A stretch of DNA of 64,000 nt from Symbiodinium natans (Eukaryota > Sar > Dinophyceae > Suessiales > Symbiodiniaceae). Below are positions 23,004 to 30,322 of this stretch, piece after piece. Position 1 is the first letter of the stretch; each line of letters begins with the position of its first letter. Below the pieces are notes generated by a model. That model worked only from the letters and a program-made list of their open reading frames with translations. It did not search any database and was not told where the DNA came from. The position numbers and the translations under genes were made by a program. Location of the stretch: assembly GCA_905221605.1 (NCBI GenBank), contig CAJNDS010000563.1:1-64000 (forward strand). Reading direction: 5' to 3'.

Positions 23004-23441
23004 CTATTTTGATTTTTCATCGCCTTGTTCTTTACCTTCGGGTTTTTCCTGTTTTTCCTTCTTTTCCTTCTTTTCTTTCTTTTCTTTCTTTTCCTTCTTT
23101 TCCTTCTTGTCCTCTTTTTCCTCTTTTTCCTTCTTTTCCTTTTTTAAAGGCTTCAACATTACAACATCATCTAGTGAATGTTTATTGTAAGCGCTAGTTT
23201 TAACAGCTGTTTTAGTTTCGGTAAGCTCTAAATTATTCATTATGTCAATGTTCTTATCGTTTAAGATTTTGTCCAAAGCCTTTCTCTTGTTATACTGTCT
23301 CGCGCTTTCTCTTTTTCCTTCACTGAAACCTTCCTCTGTTCTTCTTTTGTGGTAATACAGTTTTTGATATAAGGCGAGCTGTTGTTTAATGTCTTCCAGT
23401 GTCAATTTGTTTAACATCTGTTCCAAGGTTGTATGTTCCAT
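23004..23441 (-). CDS. Viral Lys/Glu-tailed protein, unknown function
   Basis: 145 aa. The first 95 residues are mixed and helical (LEQMLNKLTLEDIKQQLALY). The tail (about 97-145) is almost only Lys and Glu in KEKKEKKEKKE-type repeats, ending GDEKSK. No family recognised. The charged tail could bind nucleic acid or basic partners. The codons of the tail form an imperfect CTTTTC microsatellite that may vary in length. Upstream lies a diverged TTTAAA module (23467-23490). Confidence 0.7.
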   Translation of the reverse strand: MEHTTLEQMLNKLTLEDIKQQLALYQKLYYHKRRTEEGFSEGKRESARQYNKRKALDKILNDKNIDIMNNLELTETKTAVKTSAYNKHSLDDVVMLKPLKKEKKEKEEKEDKKEKKEKKEKKEKKEKKEKQEKPEGKEQGDEKSK

Positions 23442-23466
23442 ATATACTATAATATATATAAAAATA

Positions 23467-23490
23467 TTTCTTTAAAACAATTTTAAGAAA
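23467..23490 (-). promoter_or_regulatory. TTTAAA-box promoter module, diverged copy
   Basis: TTTCTTTAAAACAATTTTAA then GAAA, 26 nt before the ATG at 23441 with a TATATATATT stretch between. It is an imperfect version of the 20528 and 22730 modules. Confidence 0.5.
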
Positions 23491-23525
23491 ATTTTTCTAT
23501 ATATTTTTTTATAAATATTTTTTTA

Positions 23526-23559
23526 ATTTCATATTTACAACAAATTGTAAATGTGAAAT
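23526..23559 (-). terminator. 15-bp hairpin in the intergenic region
   Basis: ATTTCATATTTACAA pairs with TTGTAAATGTGAAAT around a 4-nt loop, with one G-U pair. It lies 170 bp downstream of the 23729-24226 stop, so it may end that transcript. Confidence 0.45.
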
Positions 23560-23728
23560 TTATGAATTCTTATCAAACTAATTAGCCACTATCTTATGTA
23601 GTGAATGGTCGCAATAGCAAAGGGCGCAATCGGGGCTTTTTCCTGTTTCAATACCTAGGGACTTCAAAAGATGCGAGGCGCCTGTGTTGCGTCGCATCCA
23701 ACATATATTAGATTTTATTTTTTAAATG
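23560..23728. other. Gene-free viral spacer with GC-rich hairpin
   Basis: No ORF. 23585-23700 is GC-richer than the surrounding virus and contains GATGCGA (23670-23676) inverted as TCGCATC (23692-23698). The GCGAGGCG string is shared with the insert at 19175-19211. Confidence 0.5.
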
Positions 23729-24226
23729 TTAATCCATAGTTGTTAAATCTTTTGTTTCTTTTATTGTTTCTGGTTTCTTCTTATTAGTTTTAATAATATA
23801 ATAAACATCTTTATCTAACTTTTTTACATCTTCTTTAAGCTCTTTAATATCCTCCTCTGTTTTGTAAATTTTCATTTCCAATTTTTGTTTCAATTCCTTA
23901 ATATCATCAGCGTTTTTTTCTATACGTTCGTCGCATTCTTCGGGCGTTGGTGTCCTGCCTTGACCCCATCCATTATCACAAATGGCTACACTTCCGGATT
24001 GATCTGGTGTAAAAATATTATTATCGGGTGTTGTTCCTCTACCAACTTTATAACTACTTCTATTTTCAATTATATAAATGGTTTTACTATCTTTGTCGCT
24101 TGTTGTTTTCGTTTCTTTATGATATAGATTTTTTCTACATCTACACGGCAAACAGTTTAAACTGGTAGGCGTTAATATAAATCCTCCGTTGTTTTTTTGT
24201 TTTTCTTCATCTTCCTTATCGCTCAT
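23729..24226 (-). CDS. Viral coiled-coil protein, unknown function
   Basis: 165 aa. The N-terminus is acidic, then a Cys cluster CLPCRCRK (about 25-32), then a Gly/Thr-rich part (VGRGTTPDNN). A clear coiled coil runs over about residues 100-150 with heptads (IEKNADDIKELKQKLEMK...EEDIKELKEDVKKLDKDV). No family recognised; perhaps a virion or scaffold component. Upstream has only a weak TTTAAA-like box (GGTTTAAAAATATG) and no TCTA core. Confidence 0.65.
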   Translation of the reverse strand: MSDKEDEEKQKNNGGFILTPTSLNCLPCRCRKNLYHKETKTTSDKDSKTIYIIENRSSYKVGRGTTPDNNIFTPDQSGSVAICDNGWGQGRTPTPEECDERIEKNADDIKELKQKLEMKIYKTEEDIKELKEDVKKLDKDVYYIIKTNKKKPETIKETKDLTTMD

Positions 24227-24246
24227 ATTTTTAAACCTTATATTTT

Positions 24247-24396
24247 TTAATTTTTCTTAAATTTTAAATATTGTAAAACTCCCTTGCAAATTTCCAAAAC
24301 GGAATAACAACAGCGCCTATACCGTGGCTCGGTTATTATTATTTGTTCGACGTCTTCTATTTCATTTATCGCCTCTATGTATTTGTCGTAATTCAT
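24247..24396 (-). CDS. Viral micro-protein (49 aa), unknown function
   Basis: ATG at 24396, TAA at 24247-24249, 49 codons. The N-terminal half is acidic (MNYDKYIEAINEIEDVEQ) and the C-terminal half basic with paired Cys (RYRRCCYSVLEICKG). It is divergent from the packaging ATPase with only 37 bp between the two start codons, so the two genes share an AT-rich promoter region. It fills an otherwise empty 200-bp gap, which supports it being real, but no homology is recognised. Confidence 0.45.
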   Translation of the reverse strand: MNYDKYIEAINEIEDVEQIIITEPRYRRCCYSVLEICKGVLQYLKFKKN

Positions 24397-24419
24397 TATA
24401 TAATTAAAATATAAAATCT

Positions 24420-24423
24420 TCTA
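24420..24423 (+). promoter_or_regulatory. TCTA core before the packaging ATPase
   Basis: TTCTATGTATTTATAATG places TCTA 10 nt upstream of the ATG at 24434. Confidence 0.55.
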
Positions 24424-24433
24424 TGTATTTATA

Positions 24434-25117
24434 ATGAATAATAGCATTCCGATCGTCAAACCGATAGACATACCAGAATATACATACAAAAACTCAAAAT
24501 ATGATATGATGCCGTCGCTTCCATTCCGTGGTATATTGGTAGCCTCTTCGACCGGCGGTAAAACGGTATTGATACAAAATCTCATATTGAATATTTATAA
24601 AGGCTCATTCGAAAGAATATTTATATTCAGTCCTAGCGTTCATGTCGATGACACATGGAACAGCGTAAAAAAACATATATCGGAAAATATGAATGTAGAT
24701 ACCGAAAAAGAAAGAACATACTTCGAAGAATATAATCCCGAAGCGCTAAATCAAATTATAAAAACGCAACATAAAGTTATAGACTATCAAAAAAAGAATA
24801 GGCAAAAACATTTACATTCAATATTAATTGTCATTGATGATTTCGCGGACGATCCAAAATTCGTAAGGTATTCAAATATATTACATTCCCTATTTACTCG
24901 TGGTCGCCACAATGCAATATCCGTATTATTATCAACTCAAAAATATAATGTCCTTGCTCCAATCGTAAGGTTAAATACATCCGCTTTATTTATATTCCGA
25001 TTGAAAAATATGAATGAAGTCAATTCATTTCTAGAAGAAAATTCCGCATTAGTAAATAAAGAAGAATTGTATGAAATGTATAGAATAGCTATAAACGATG
25101 CCCCCTACTCATTCTAA
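24434..25117 (+). CDS. FtsK/HerA-type genome-packaging ATPase (frame-changed end)
   Basis: 227 aa in this frame. It powers translocation of viral DNA into the capsid. Walker A is ASSTGGKT (37-44), Walker B LIVIDD (131-136), the arginine-finger region TRGRH (155-159) and the sensor-like LLSTQ (165-169). This is the A32-like pattern of PLVs, virophages and giant viruses. The frame stops right after NDAPYSF. Family members normally continue past PYSF into a short aromatic tail, and a fitting tail (MFFIRFEHRL) is found in the next frame at 25114-25173. This implies a single-base frame change, real or from assembly, at about 25112-25116. The ATPase core is intact, so activity may survive without the tail. 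Confidence 0.92.
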   Translation: MNNSIPIVKPIDIPEYTYKNSKYDMMPSLPFRGILVASSTGGKTVLIQNLILNIYKGSFERIFIFSPSVHVDDTWNSVKKHISENMNVDTEKERTYFEEYNPEALNQIIKTQHKVIDYQKKNRQKHLHSILIVIDDFADDPKFVRYSNILHSLFTRGRHNAISVLLSTQKYNVLAPIVRLNTSALFIFRLKNMNEVNSFLEENSALVNKEELYEMYRIAINDAPYSF

Positions 25118-25173
25118 ATCGTATGTTCTTTATTCGCTTCGAGCACAGGCTCAAAATAGAACAAACGGTTTAA
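25114..25173 (+). pseudogene. Displaced C-terminal tail of the packaging ATPase
   Basis: In the frame one base back from the ATPase, 19 codons run to a stop at 25171-25173 and contain RMFFIRFEHRLK. This resembles the conserved end of A32-like ATPases. It begins exactly where the ATPase frame stops, which argues for a recent indel rather than chance. Confidence 0.6.
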
Positions 25174-25219
25174 AAACACATTTAAAGACATAATATGATA
25201 TATTAGGATATATAGGGAT
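25162..25219 (+). promoter_or_regulatory. TTTAAA-box promoter of GIY-YIG gene 2
   Basis: CGGTTTAAAAACACATTTAA then AGA, followed by repeated GATATATTAGGATATATAGG up to the ATG at 25220. This is the same layout as the modules before the replication-side genes. Confidence 0.5.
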
Positions 25220-25867
25220 ATGAACAAATATCATAATGCGAAAATCTATAAAATCGTTGATGTTGGATACAATAAATGCTATATTGGAAGCACTACTGAA
25301 AGTTTAAGTATGAGAATGGCGAGGCACAGAAGTCAGTATAAGAAACAGGAGGGTCTCGGATTTAAAGTATTTTCTTTTGAGTTGTTTGATTTGTATGGTA
25401 TTGAAAACTGTAAGATTGAATTAATGGAGAAATTCAGTTGCGAAACAAAAGAAGAATTGTTAAAACGAGAAGGAGAAATAATACAAGCGCATGATTGTGT
25501 CAATAAACAAGTTGCTGGACGAACCAAAAAACAATGGTATTTAGATAACAAAGATTGTTGTAATGAAAAGTCCAAACAGTATAGAAAGGAAAACCCTGAA
25601 AAGATGAAGGAAGTAGATCGGAAATATCGTGAAGACCACAAAGACGAAATTCAAGAATGGAAGAAAAAGCACTATCAAGAAAACAAGGATGAAATAAACA
25701 CAAAGCACAAACTATATTATCAGAAAAACATAGAAGAAATACGCAAAGTTAGAGATAGAAAGTGTGTCTGTGAATGTGGTTCGACTGTTCAATTCAATAA
25801 CAGAATACGACACAAAACAACCAAAAAACATCAAGACTATCTTAAAACATTAGAACCAGTTGATTAA
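25220..25867 (+). CDS. GIY-YIG endonuclease 2
   Basis: 215 aa, paralog of the nucleases at 20644 and 30317. The core has IYKIVDVGYNKCYIGST near the start, Arg in MRMARHR, and the Glu of LLKREGEII. Then KKQWYLDNKD, a long charged repeat-like linker (EENKDEIN, KENPEK), and a C-terminal CVCECGSTVQ...H...KKHQ zinc-finger-like motif. It sits between the packaging ATPase and a convergent small gene, with its own upstream box and downstream hairpin. This is a self-contained cassette, as expected for a mobile nuclease gene. Confidence 0.87.
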   Translation: MNKYHNAKIYKIVDVGYNKCYIGSTTESLSMRMARHRSQYKKQEGLGFKVFSFELFDLYGIENCKIELMEKFSCETKEELLKREGEIIQAHDCVNKQVAGRTKKQWYLDNKDCCNEKSKQYRKENPEKMKEVDRKYREDHKDEIQEWKKKHYQENKDEINTKHKLYYQKNIEEIRKVRDRKCVCECGSTVQFNNRIRHKTTKKHQDYLKTLEPVD

Positions 25868-25896
25868 TAATATTATTTCATAATAATATTATTAAT
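25863..25896. terminator. Bidirectional 15-bp hairpin
   Basis: ATTAATAATATTATT pairs perfectly with AATAATATTATTAAT around the 4-nt loop TCAT. It overlaps the stop codon of GIY-YIG gene 2 and lies just before the stop of the convergent 69-aa gene, so it can serve both transcripts. Confidence 0.8.
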
Positions 25897-25898
25897 TA

Positions 25899-26108
25899 TC
25901 AAATTAATGAGTAGTTACATAATGTTAAATTCGGGAGTTTGTAATATATTTTATCGCTTTTAGTTTCTTCGAGATGCTCTACTCTTTGTATAATATCCTT
26001 CAATGTATTGAATAGTAAAATATCAGTTTTAGTTTTCTCGTTAATGTCTAGTTCCTTTATTTGTTGCATATTTTCCGTGGCAGTATTTTTAGATGTTTTA
26101 GAACCCAT
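25899..26108 (-). CDS. Small viral protein with N-myristoylation-like start
   Basis: 69 aa beginning MGSKTSKN. The Gly2, Ser6 and Lys7 context fits an N-myristoylation signal. A helical, amphipathic middle follows (IKELDINEKTKTDILLFNTLKDIIQRVEHLEE) and a short hydrophobic end. It has a TCTA core 12 nt upstream, like the virion genes, and lies downstream of the fibre gene with 26 bp between. A membrane-associated late protein is a reasonable inference, perhaps tied to an internal membrane or egress; no family is recognised. Confidence 0.6.
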   Translation of the reverse strand: MGSKTSKNTATENMQQIKELDINEKTKTDILLFNTLKDIIQRVEHLEETKSDKIYYKLPNLTLCNYSLI

Positions 26109-26120
26109 ATATTAATATAT

Positions 26121-26124
26121 TAGA
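26121..26124 (-). promoter_or_regulatory. TCTA core before the 69-aa gene
   Basis: Minus strand ATCTAATATATTAATATATG: TCTA 12 nt upstream of the ATG at 26108. Confidence 0.55.
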
Positions 26125-26134
26125 TAAAATATTT

Positions 26135-28453
26135 TCAATCACTATCGTTTTTATTCTTCTTCATCTTATTTACTTCCTTTTTCAATTTATCTATTTCATT
26201 CAATGCATGTTGTAAAGCACTCCATAAAACTGGTGTTGTCATTGTATAATCAAACTTTAAATATCCATCTTTGCCTTCTTTAACCAGATTTTGCCATTCA
26301 TCCGGAACTTTTTTACTTAAAAAGTCATTAGCAATAAAACCACAACATGATTTTCCTTGTTGTCTTTCATCAATAAAACGATATGTTTTCGGAACAATGT
26401 ATTTAACTAATTCCACTGCCTTTTTTTGGTTAAGTTCCTTAATGTCTTTTTTCAATCGTTTATCAGAACTTGGAATTAAAGACCCAGTATATTCAATATC
26501 TCCATTAACGAGAATGCCACTTGGTGAAATTGAAAATACATCATTCGATACTGAAACACTACCAAAATAAAATGCATATTCACCACCCGCATCGGTATTT
26601 AAAAACTGTATCTGGTCTACGGTGCTTATTGTTTCTTGTGTTAATTCTAAATTATTCATCTTAACTTTACCATCTGTTATTTTAATTTCCGGTGTGCTAC
26701 TTTCTAAACCAACAGTTAAATTAATATCTCCTAGTGTATCACCATTCCTAACAAATAGTTTATATTGTCCATCCAACACTTCTTTTAATTCGCTACTGTT
26801 CTGAAACATAAAACGCCCCCAACTAACAACATCTGCCTCACCAACGATATTACCAATACTATTAAATGTTAAGTTATTTGTAACTGCTCTATTAATAGTA
26901 ATTCCGTTAGTATCGTTCAATTGTAAAGCAATAGTGGCGGTTGTTGGGTCTGTTGTTCTGGTCGGCTGTAATGAAAAATTAATCTCTTCTGTCGATATTA
27001 CATTCAATGAATTATTAGCGTCTGCTCTTTGAAATATCCTACCCGAATTATTAACATAAATATCACTATTAAAAGTTGCTATATTTTGAAATGATGATGT
27101 GCTACCGAAATTAGCATTACCACCCGATACATTTAGTTTATTTGCACCTTGAATTGCTCCAATGCCTAAACTTAAACAATAAACACCATTACCGTTTGAT
27201 GTATTCAATAAAAGTAATGAAGAACTATCGTTGCTTGTGTTATATGCATTAATATTAAATGAATTAAACCTAATATATCCTTGTGCATTTTTTACAGTTA
27301 AAACATTACTCGCGTCTGTTGTATCTTTATAAAACGTAAGTCCTGAATTATTAGAAATATTACAATTTTCACCATCAAAATTTAAATCATTTGATAAGTC
27401 TAAATTACCATCCACTCTTAAATTTTGTCTAACGATAGCATTATCAACAACATCTAATGTATAACCTCCTGTTAATGTATTTGCTCCTGTATCTACTAAC
27501 AAAGAATGAGATTTAACATATTGATTAGCGTTACTATTTAAATTTAAAATTCTTCCTGTATCACCAACTGAATTATAACAATCAATACTATCATTATTAA
27601 AAGCTATATAATTATCAGTATTTCTAACTGTAAATGATAAATTAGCATCCGCTGTATTTTCTACAACTAATCCACCTGTTGGAGTTTCTATCTTTCCTGA
27701 CATTTTATAACCTGCATTATTATTTGTTAAATCTAATTGTTTAATAGCATCATCTGACGTATTATTACAAAATATTTTATCGCCTTGTAAAGTTATATAA
27801 CTCGTAGCGTTCTTAAACTCTGCTAAAACTTTATCACCACCCCCTGTTTGATTACTGAATAATAAACCTGCTACCGGACTTATATTTACTGTTGAATTAT
27901 TTAACGTTAAACCACTATGAATAACGGTCGGGGCGCTACAATCAATAATAGGATTGGCACTAAATCTATTTGTAAAATCACTTATTGGAACTCTTAAAGC
28001 TAATAAATTATCAATTTCCGTATCGGTGTAGCCTCCGCCTGCACCTACTAAACCATCTACTTCGGTTTTATTATAATAATTGGTTGCTAGTTGCGTATTA
28101 GTCTGAAAATTCGTCGATAAATTCGTATCAATTTGTGTTTGTGTATAGTAATTAGTAAAGGTCGTGTCAATTTCTGATTTATTGTAAAAGGTGCTCGTTA
28201 AAGTGGCGTTTGTTTGGTAGTCTGTGTTTAATAAATGTGTTATTGAACTAATATTCTGGAAGTTTTGAAGTTGTTTCGTGTTCAATACTGCTATATCTGC
28301 TGTATTTGTTGCTATATTAGAAGTATTAGCTGAGTTAGTGTTTTCTACTTCTGTTTTGGTGGCGTATTGATCGCTTATTTCAGTTGCCCCTGTTGAAAAA
28401 ATTTTGTAAATTTCGTTCGCGTAAAGCGTGGTTAAGTTGTTTATAGAAGCCAT
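26135..28453 (-). CDS. Fibre/spike protein with S74 intramolecular chaperone
   Basis: 772 aa. About residues 1-140 are rich in coiled-coil-like and Asn/Thr repeats (YYNKSEIDTTFTNYYTQTQI, repeated YNKTEVD motifs), typical of trimeric phage fibres. Residues about 150-655 are Asn/Ser/Thr-rich beta-type repeats. The C-terminus (about 660-760) is a peptidase S74 / endosialidase-chaperone domain: SSDKRLKKDIKEL, with the Ser663 and Lys668 dyad in the family spacing, then YRFIDERQQGKSCCGFIAND and a final coiled coil (ALNEIDKLKKEVNK). Such domains trimerise the fibre and then cleave themselves off. Together with the capsid genes this suggests a host-binding fibre. TCTA core 12 nt upstream. Confidence 0.88.
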   Translation of the reverse strand: MASINNLTTLYANEIYKIFSTGATEISDQYATKTEVENTNSANTSNIATNTADIAVLNTKQLQNFQNISSITHLLNTDYQTNATLTSTFYNKSEIDTTFTNYYTQTQIDTNLSTNFQTNTQLATNYYNKTEVDGLVGAGGGYTDTEIDNLLALRVPISDFTNRFSANPIIDCSAPTVIHSGLTLNNSTVNISPVAGLLFSNQTGGGDKVLAEFKNATSYITLQGDKIFCNNTSDDAIKQLDLTNNNAGYKMSGKIETPTGGLVVENTADANLSFTVRNTDNYIAFNNDSIDCYNSVGDTGRILNLNSNANQYVKSHSLLVDTGANTLTGGYTLDVVDNAIVRQNLRVDGNLDLSNDLNFDGENCNISNNSGLTFYKDTTDASNVLTVKNAQGYIRFNSFNINAYNTSNDSSSLLLLNTSNGNGVYCLSLGIGAIQGANKLNVSGGNANFGSTSSFQNIATFNSDIYVNNSGRIFQRADANNSLNVISTEEINFSLQPTRTTDPTTATIALQLNDTNGITINRAVTNNLTFNSIGNIVGEADVVSWGRFMFQNSSELKEVLDGQYKLFVRNGDTLGDINLTVGLESSTPEIKITDGKVKMNNLELTQETISTVDQIQFLNTDAGGEYAFYFGSVSVSNDVFSISPSGILVNGDIEYTGSLIPSSDKRLKKDIKELNQKKAVELVKYIVPKTYRFIDERQQGKSCCGFIANDFLSKKVPDEWQNLVKEGKDGYLKFDYTMTTPVLWSALQHALNEIDKLKKEVNKMKKNKNDSD

Positions 28454-28465
28454 TATTAAATTAAG

Positions 28466-28469
28466 TAGA
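28466..28469 (-). promoter_or_regulatory. TCTA core before the fibre gene
   Basis: Minus strand ATCTACTTAATTTAATAATG: TCTA 12 nt upstream of the ATG at 28453. Confidence 0.55.
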
Positions 28470-28529
28470 TTTTATTTAATTTAATAATGTTTTATTTCTT
28501 TTATCAGATCTCAATTTAGTCTAAAACCG

Positions 28530-28554
28530 ATAATGAAATTTTCAATTTCATTAT
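28530..28554 (-). terminator. 3' hairpin of the major capsid gene
   Basis: ATAATGAAAT pairs perfectly with ATTTCATTAT around TTTCA, just after the capsid stop at 28566. A second inverted repeat, TTCTTGACT / AGTCAAGAA (28558-28576), spans the stop codon itself. Confidence 0.75.
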
Positions 28555-28565
28555 TGCTTCTTGAC

Positions 28566-30032
28566 TTAGTCAAGAACCGTGCTGGCACTCTCCGAGAGCT
28601 CAAAAACATGTTCTGAAACGAGCGTAACATATACCTGTTCTACACCTAATGCGAATGTGTTGTTCGCCCCTTTCAATTTAAAAGTCAATAAGGAACCCAT
28701 TTTAGTGTTGGATCCGGTAAAATTCATATCAGGTTGCTTATCGAAATTTATTCCACCAATAAACTTATCGTTAGCGTATCTGTAAATGTCAATTGAAAAA
28801 CCGTCATAAAACGGAGACATAACATTAACAGCACGACGTAAGAAATACATAGCTTCGGCTAAACTTTCTATTGCTTGTTCGGGGAACTTTTTATTCGCGA
28901 TCTGAACATAATATGAAATTTGTTTGGTGCTGTCAATTACACCTTCCAAATTATCAATTGACGCCGACATAGGATGATAAAACCACGTCCATTTCTTCTT
29001 GGCAAAATTTCCGGCTGTGTTATTATTATCAATCTGTGAATTAGAAAGGGTAAAAAACATTTGAGATAATCGTGTTGAAGACTTAACGATATTCATATTG
29101 ATTTCGGTATTTCCTGCCGCGAAAGATTGTGAAAAACTGTGATAGGCTGGATAAACCATACGAAGCCGACCCCCTTTCAATAAATGCGAAACCACGTTAT
29201 TGTTGACGGAATTGTCGACTGTGATTAATTCGCATCGAAGGATACAATTTTGAATTGCCCACGAAGTTGTGGTGTTTCGTGTGGTAAAATATAAGCCATT
29301 GACATCGTCTTCCGCCTGCGTTCCTGCTACCGGCGTAGCCGGATTGATTACCGGTTCTTGTGCATCGGAACAAATTTCAAAAATAAATTCTAACGGACAA
29401 TATCGAATAGGAGGATAATACCCAGATTGAACGAACCCGCAACATGGCTTATGTCCCATCCGAACGAATTTACCTTGCTCAATTCCTGTCGTGTTAGCTC
29501 TTGTAAGTTTTGGTAAAACAATTCCTCTATCATTTCTACCAGTAGTAGCGGTGGCATCGTGTCCTTCAATTGCAAATGCATAAAGTCTATTAATTCGGCT
29601 GTCGTATCGGGTTAAACAACCTTCTTGGATGTCGTCTAAATTTCTTACTTCTTCACTTTTAAAAGATTTTATTTCTTCACATACTAAATTATAATTATCG
29701 ATGTCGTTCATTTGTTGTCCTGCCGCATTGCATCTATAACGAGTGAAAAAGGCGTGGCTTTCACCTAATGGTCTTAAATATTCTCCTGCCGTGGTTGATG
29801 TATTCACAACATCAAAAAATAAGCAAATGCTGGACATATCGATGTAATTGTTGTCTTCTCCCGTGATCACAAATTTAATATATTTATTACCATTATTTGA
29901 ACTAAAAATATTTCCGGATACACTAGGGAAATGAACCTGCTTACGATCGGTGATATACGCGGCACTTTCGGGAAGTCCGAACTGTAACGAGTTTATCATA
30001 TTATCCTGTGTTTCAGCAATAACTAAATCCAT
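28566..30032 (-). CDS. Major capsid protein (double-jelly-roll type)
   Basis: 488 aa, no signal peptide. The size, the N-terminal part (ITDRKQVHFPSVSGNIFSS, then IKFVITGEDNNYIDMSSICLFFD) and the C-terminal pattern (FKLKGANNTFALGVEQVYVTLVSEH) match the PLV major capsid protein pattern. In this lineage it forms the trimeric capsomers of a small icosahedral virion. It lies next to the fibre gene and close to the lipase and penton genes, as expected for a virion cluster. The frame is intact. Upstream is a TCTA core 18 nt before the ATG, and downstream a double hairpin. Assignment is by pattern and context; a structural prediction would settle it. Confidence 0.85.
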   Translation of the reverse strand: MDLVIAETQDNMINSLQFGLPESAAYITDRKQVHFPSVSGNIFSSNNGNKYIKFVITGEDNNYIDMSSICLFFDVVNTSTTAGEYLRPLGESHAFFTRYRCNAAGQQMNDIDNYNLVCEEIKSFKSEEVRNLDDIQEGCLTRYDSRINRLYAFAIEGHDATATTGRNDRGIVLPKLTRANTTGIEQGKFVRMGHKPCCGFVQSGYYPPIRYCPLEFIFEICSDAQEPVINPATPVAGTQAEDDVNGLYFTTRNTTTSWAIQNCILRCELITVDNSVNNNVVSHLLKGGRLRMVYPAYHSFSQSFAAGNTEINMNIVKSSTRLSQMFFTLSNSQIDNNNTAGNFAKKKWTWFYHPMSASIDNLEGVIDSTKQISYYVQIANKKFPEQAIESLAEAMYFLRRAVNVMSPFYDGFSIDIYRYANDKFIGGINFDKQPDMNFTGSNTKMGSLLTFKLKGANNTFALGVEQVYVTLVSEHVFELSESASTVLD

Positions 30033-30042
30033 AACTTATATA

Positions 30043-30291
30043 TTATTTATTAGATTTTTTATTATTAATATTATTATATTTTTTATGTGAATTTAAATTG
30101 TTAATATTTTTTGAAATTGGTTTTTCTAATTGAGGTTGTGATACTGCCGTTGCATCGGCTTCAACAATTCCCCTAATAGTTTCATAAGATGAATTGTTGA
30201 TGCTTTTCGTAAGCTTGTTTTTAAATTGGACGTTTTCGGGGGCTTTTCCTACCCTTGTTTGTTCTTTCTGTTTCCTGACCTTATTAAGCAT
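30043..30291 (-). CDS. Small basic viral protein, unknown function
   Basis: 82 aa, strongly basic at both ends (MLNKVRKQKEQTRVGK and HKKYNNINNKKSNK), with a less charged middle (YETIRGIVEADATAV). It lies directly upstream of the capsid gene with 10 bp between, so the two are probably co-transcribed in part. The charge suggests a DNA-condensing or core protein, but there is no recognised homolog. A TCTG, one base off the TCTA core, lies 13 nt upstream. Confidence 0.6.
   Translation of the reverse strand: MLNKVRKQKEQTRVGKAPENVQFKNKLTKSINNSSYETIRGIVEADATAVSQPQLEKPISKNINNLNSHKKYNNINNKKSNK
30051..30054 (-). promoter_or_regulatory. TCTA core before the major capsid gene
   Basis: Minus strand ATCTAATAAATAATATATAA then GTTATG: TCTA 18 nt upstream of the ATG at 30032. 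Confidence 0.55.
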
Positions 30292-30293
30292 TA

Positions 30294-30322
30294 TATTAAT
30301 AATACAGAGAATATTATTAATA
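30294..30322 (-). terminator. 3' hairpin of GIY-YIG gene 3
   Basis: TATTAATAATA pairs perfectly with TATTATTAATA (11 bp, 7-nt loop), overlapping the stop at 30317. Confidence 0.75.

Noticed and set aside
22228-23197. Plus-strand Phe/Ser-rich frames in the virus
   Set aside because: Antisense of Lys/Glu-rich minus-strand genes or of the 23-bp repeat.
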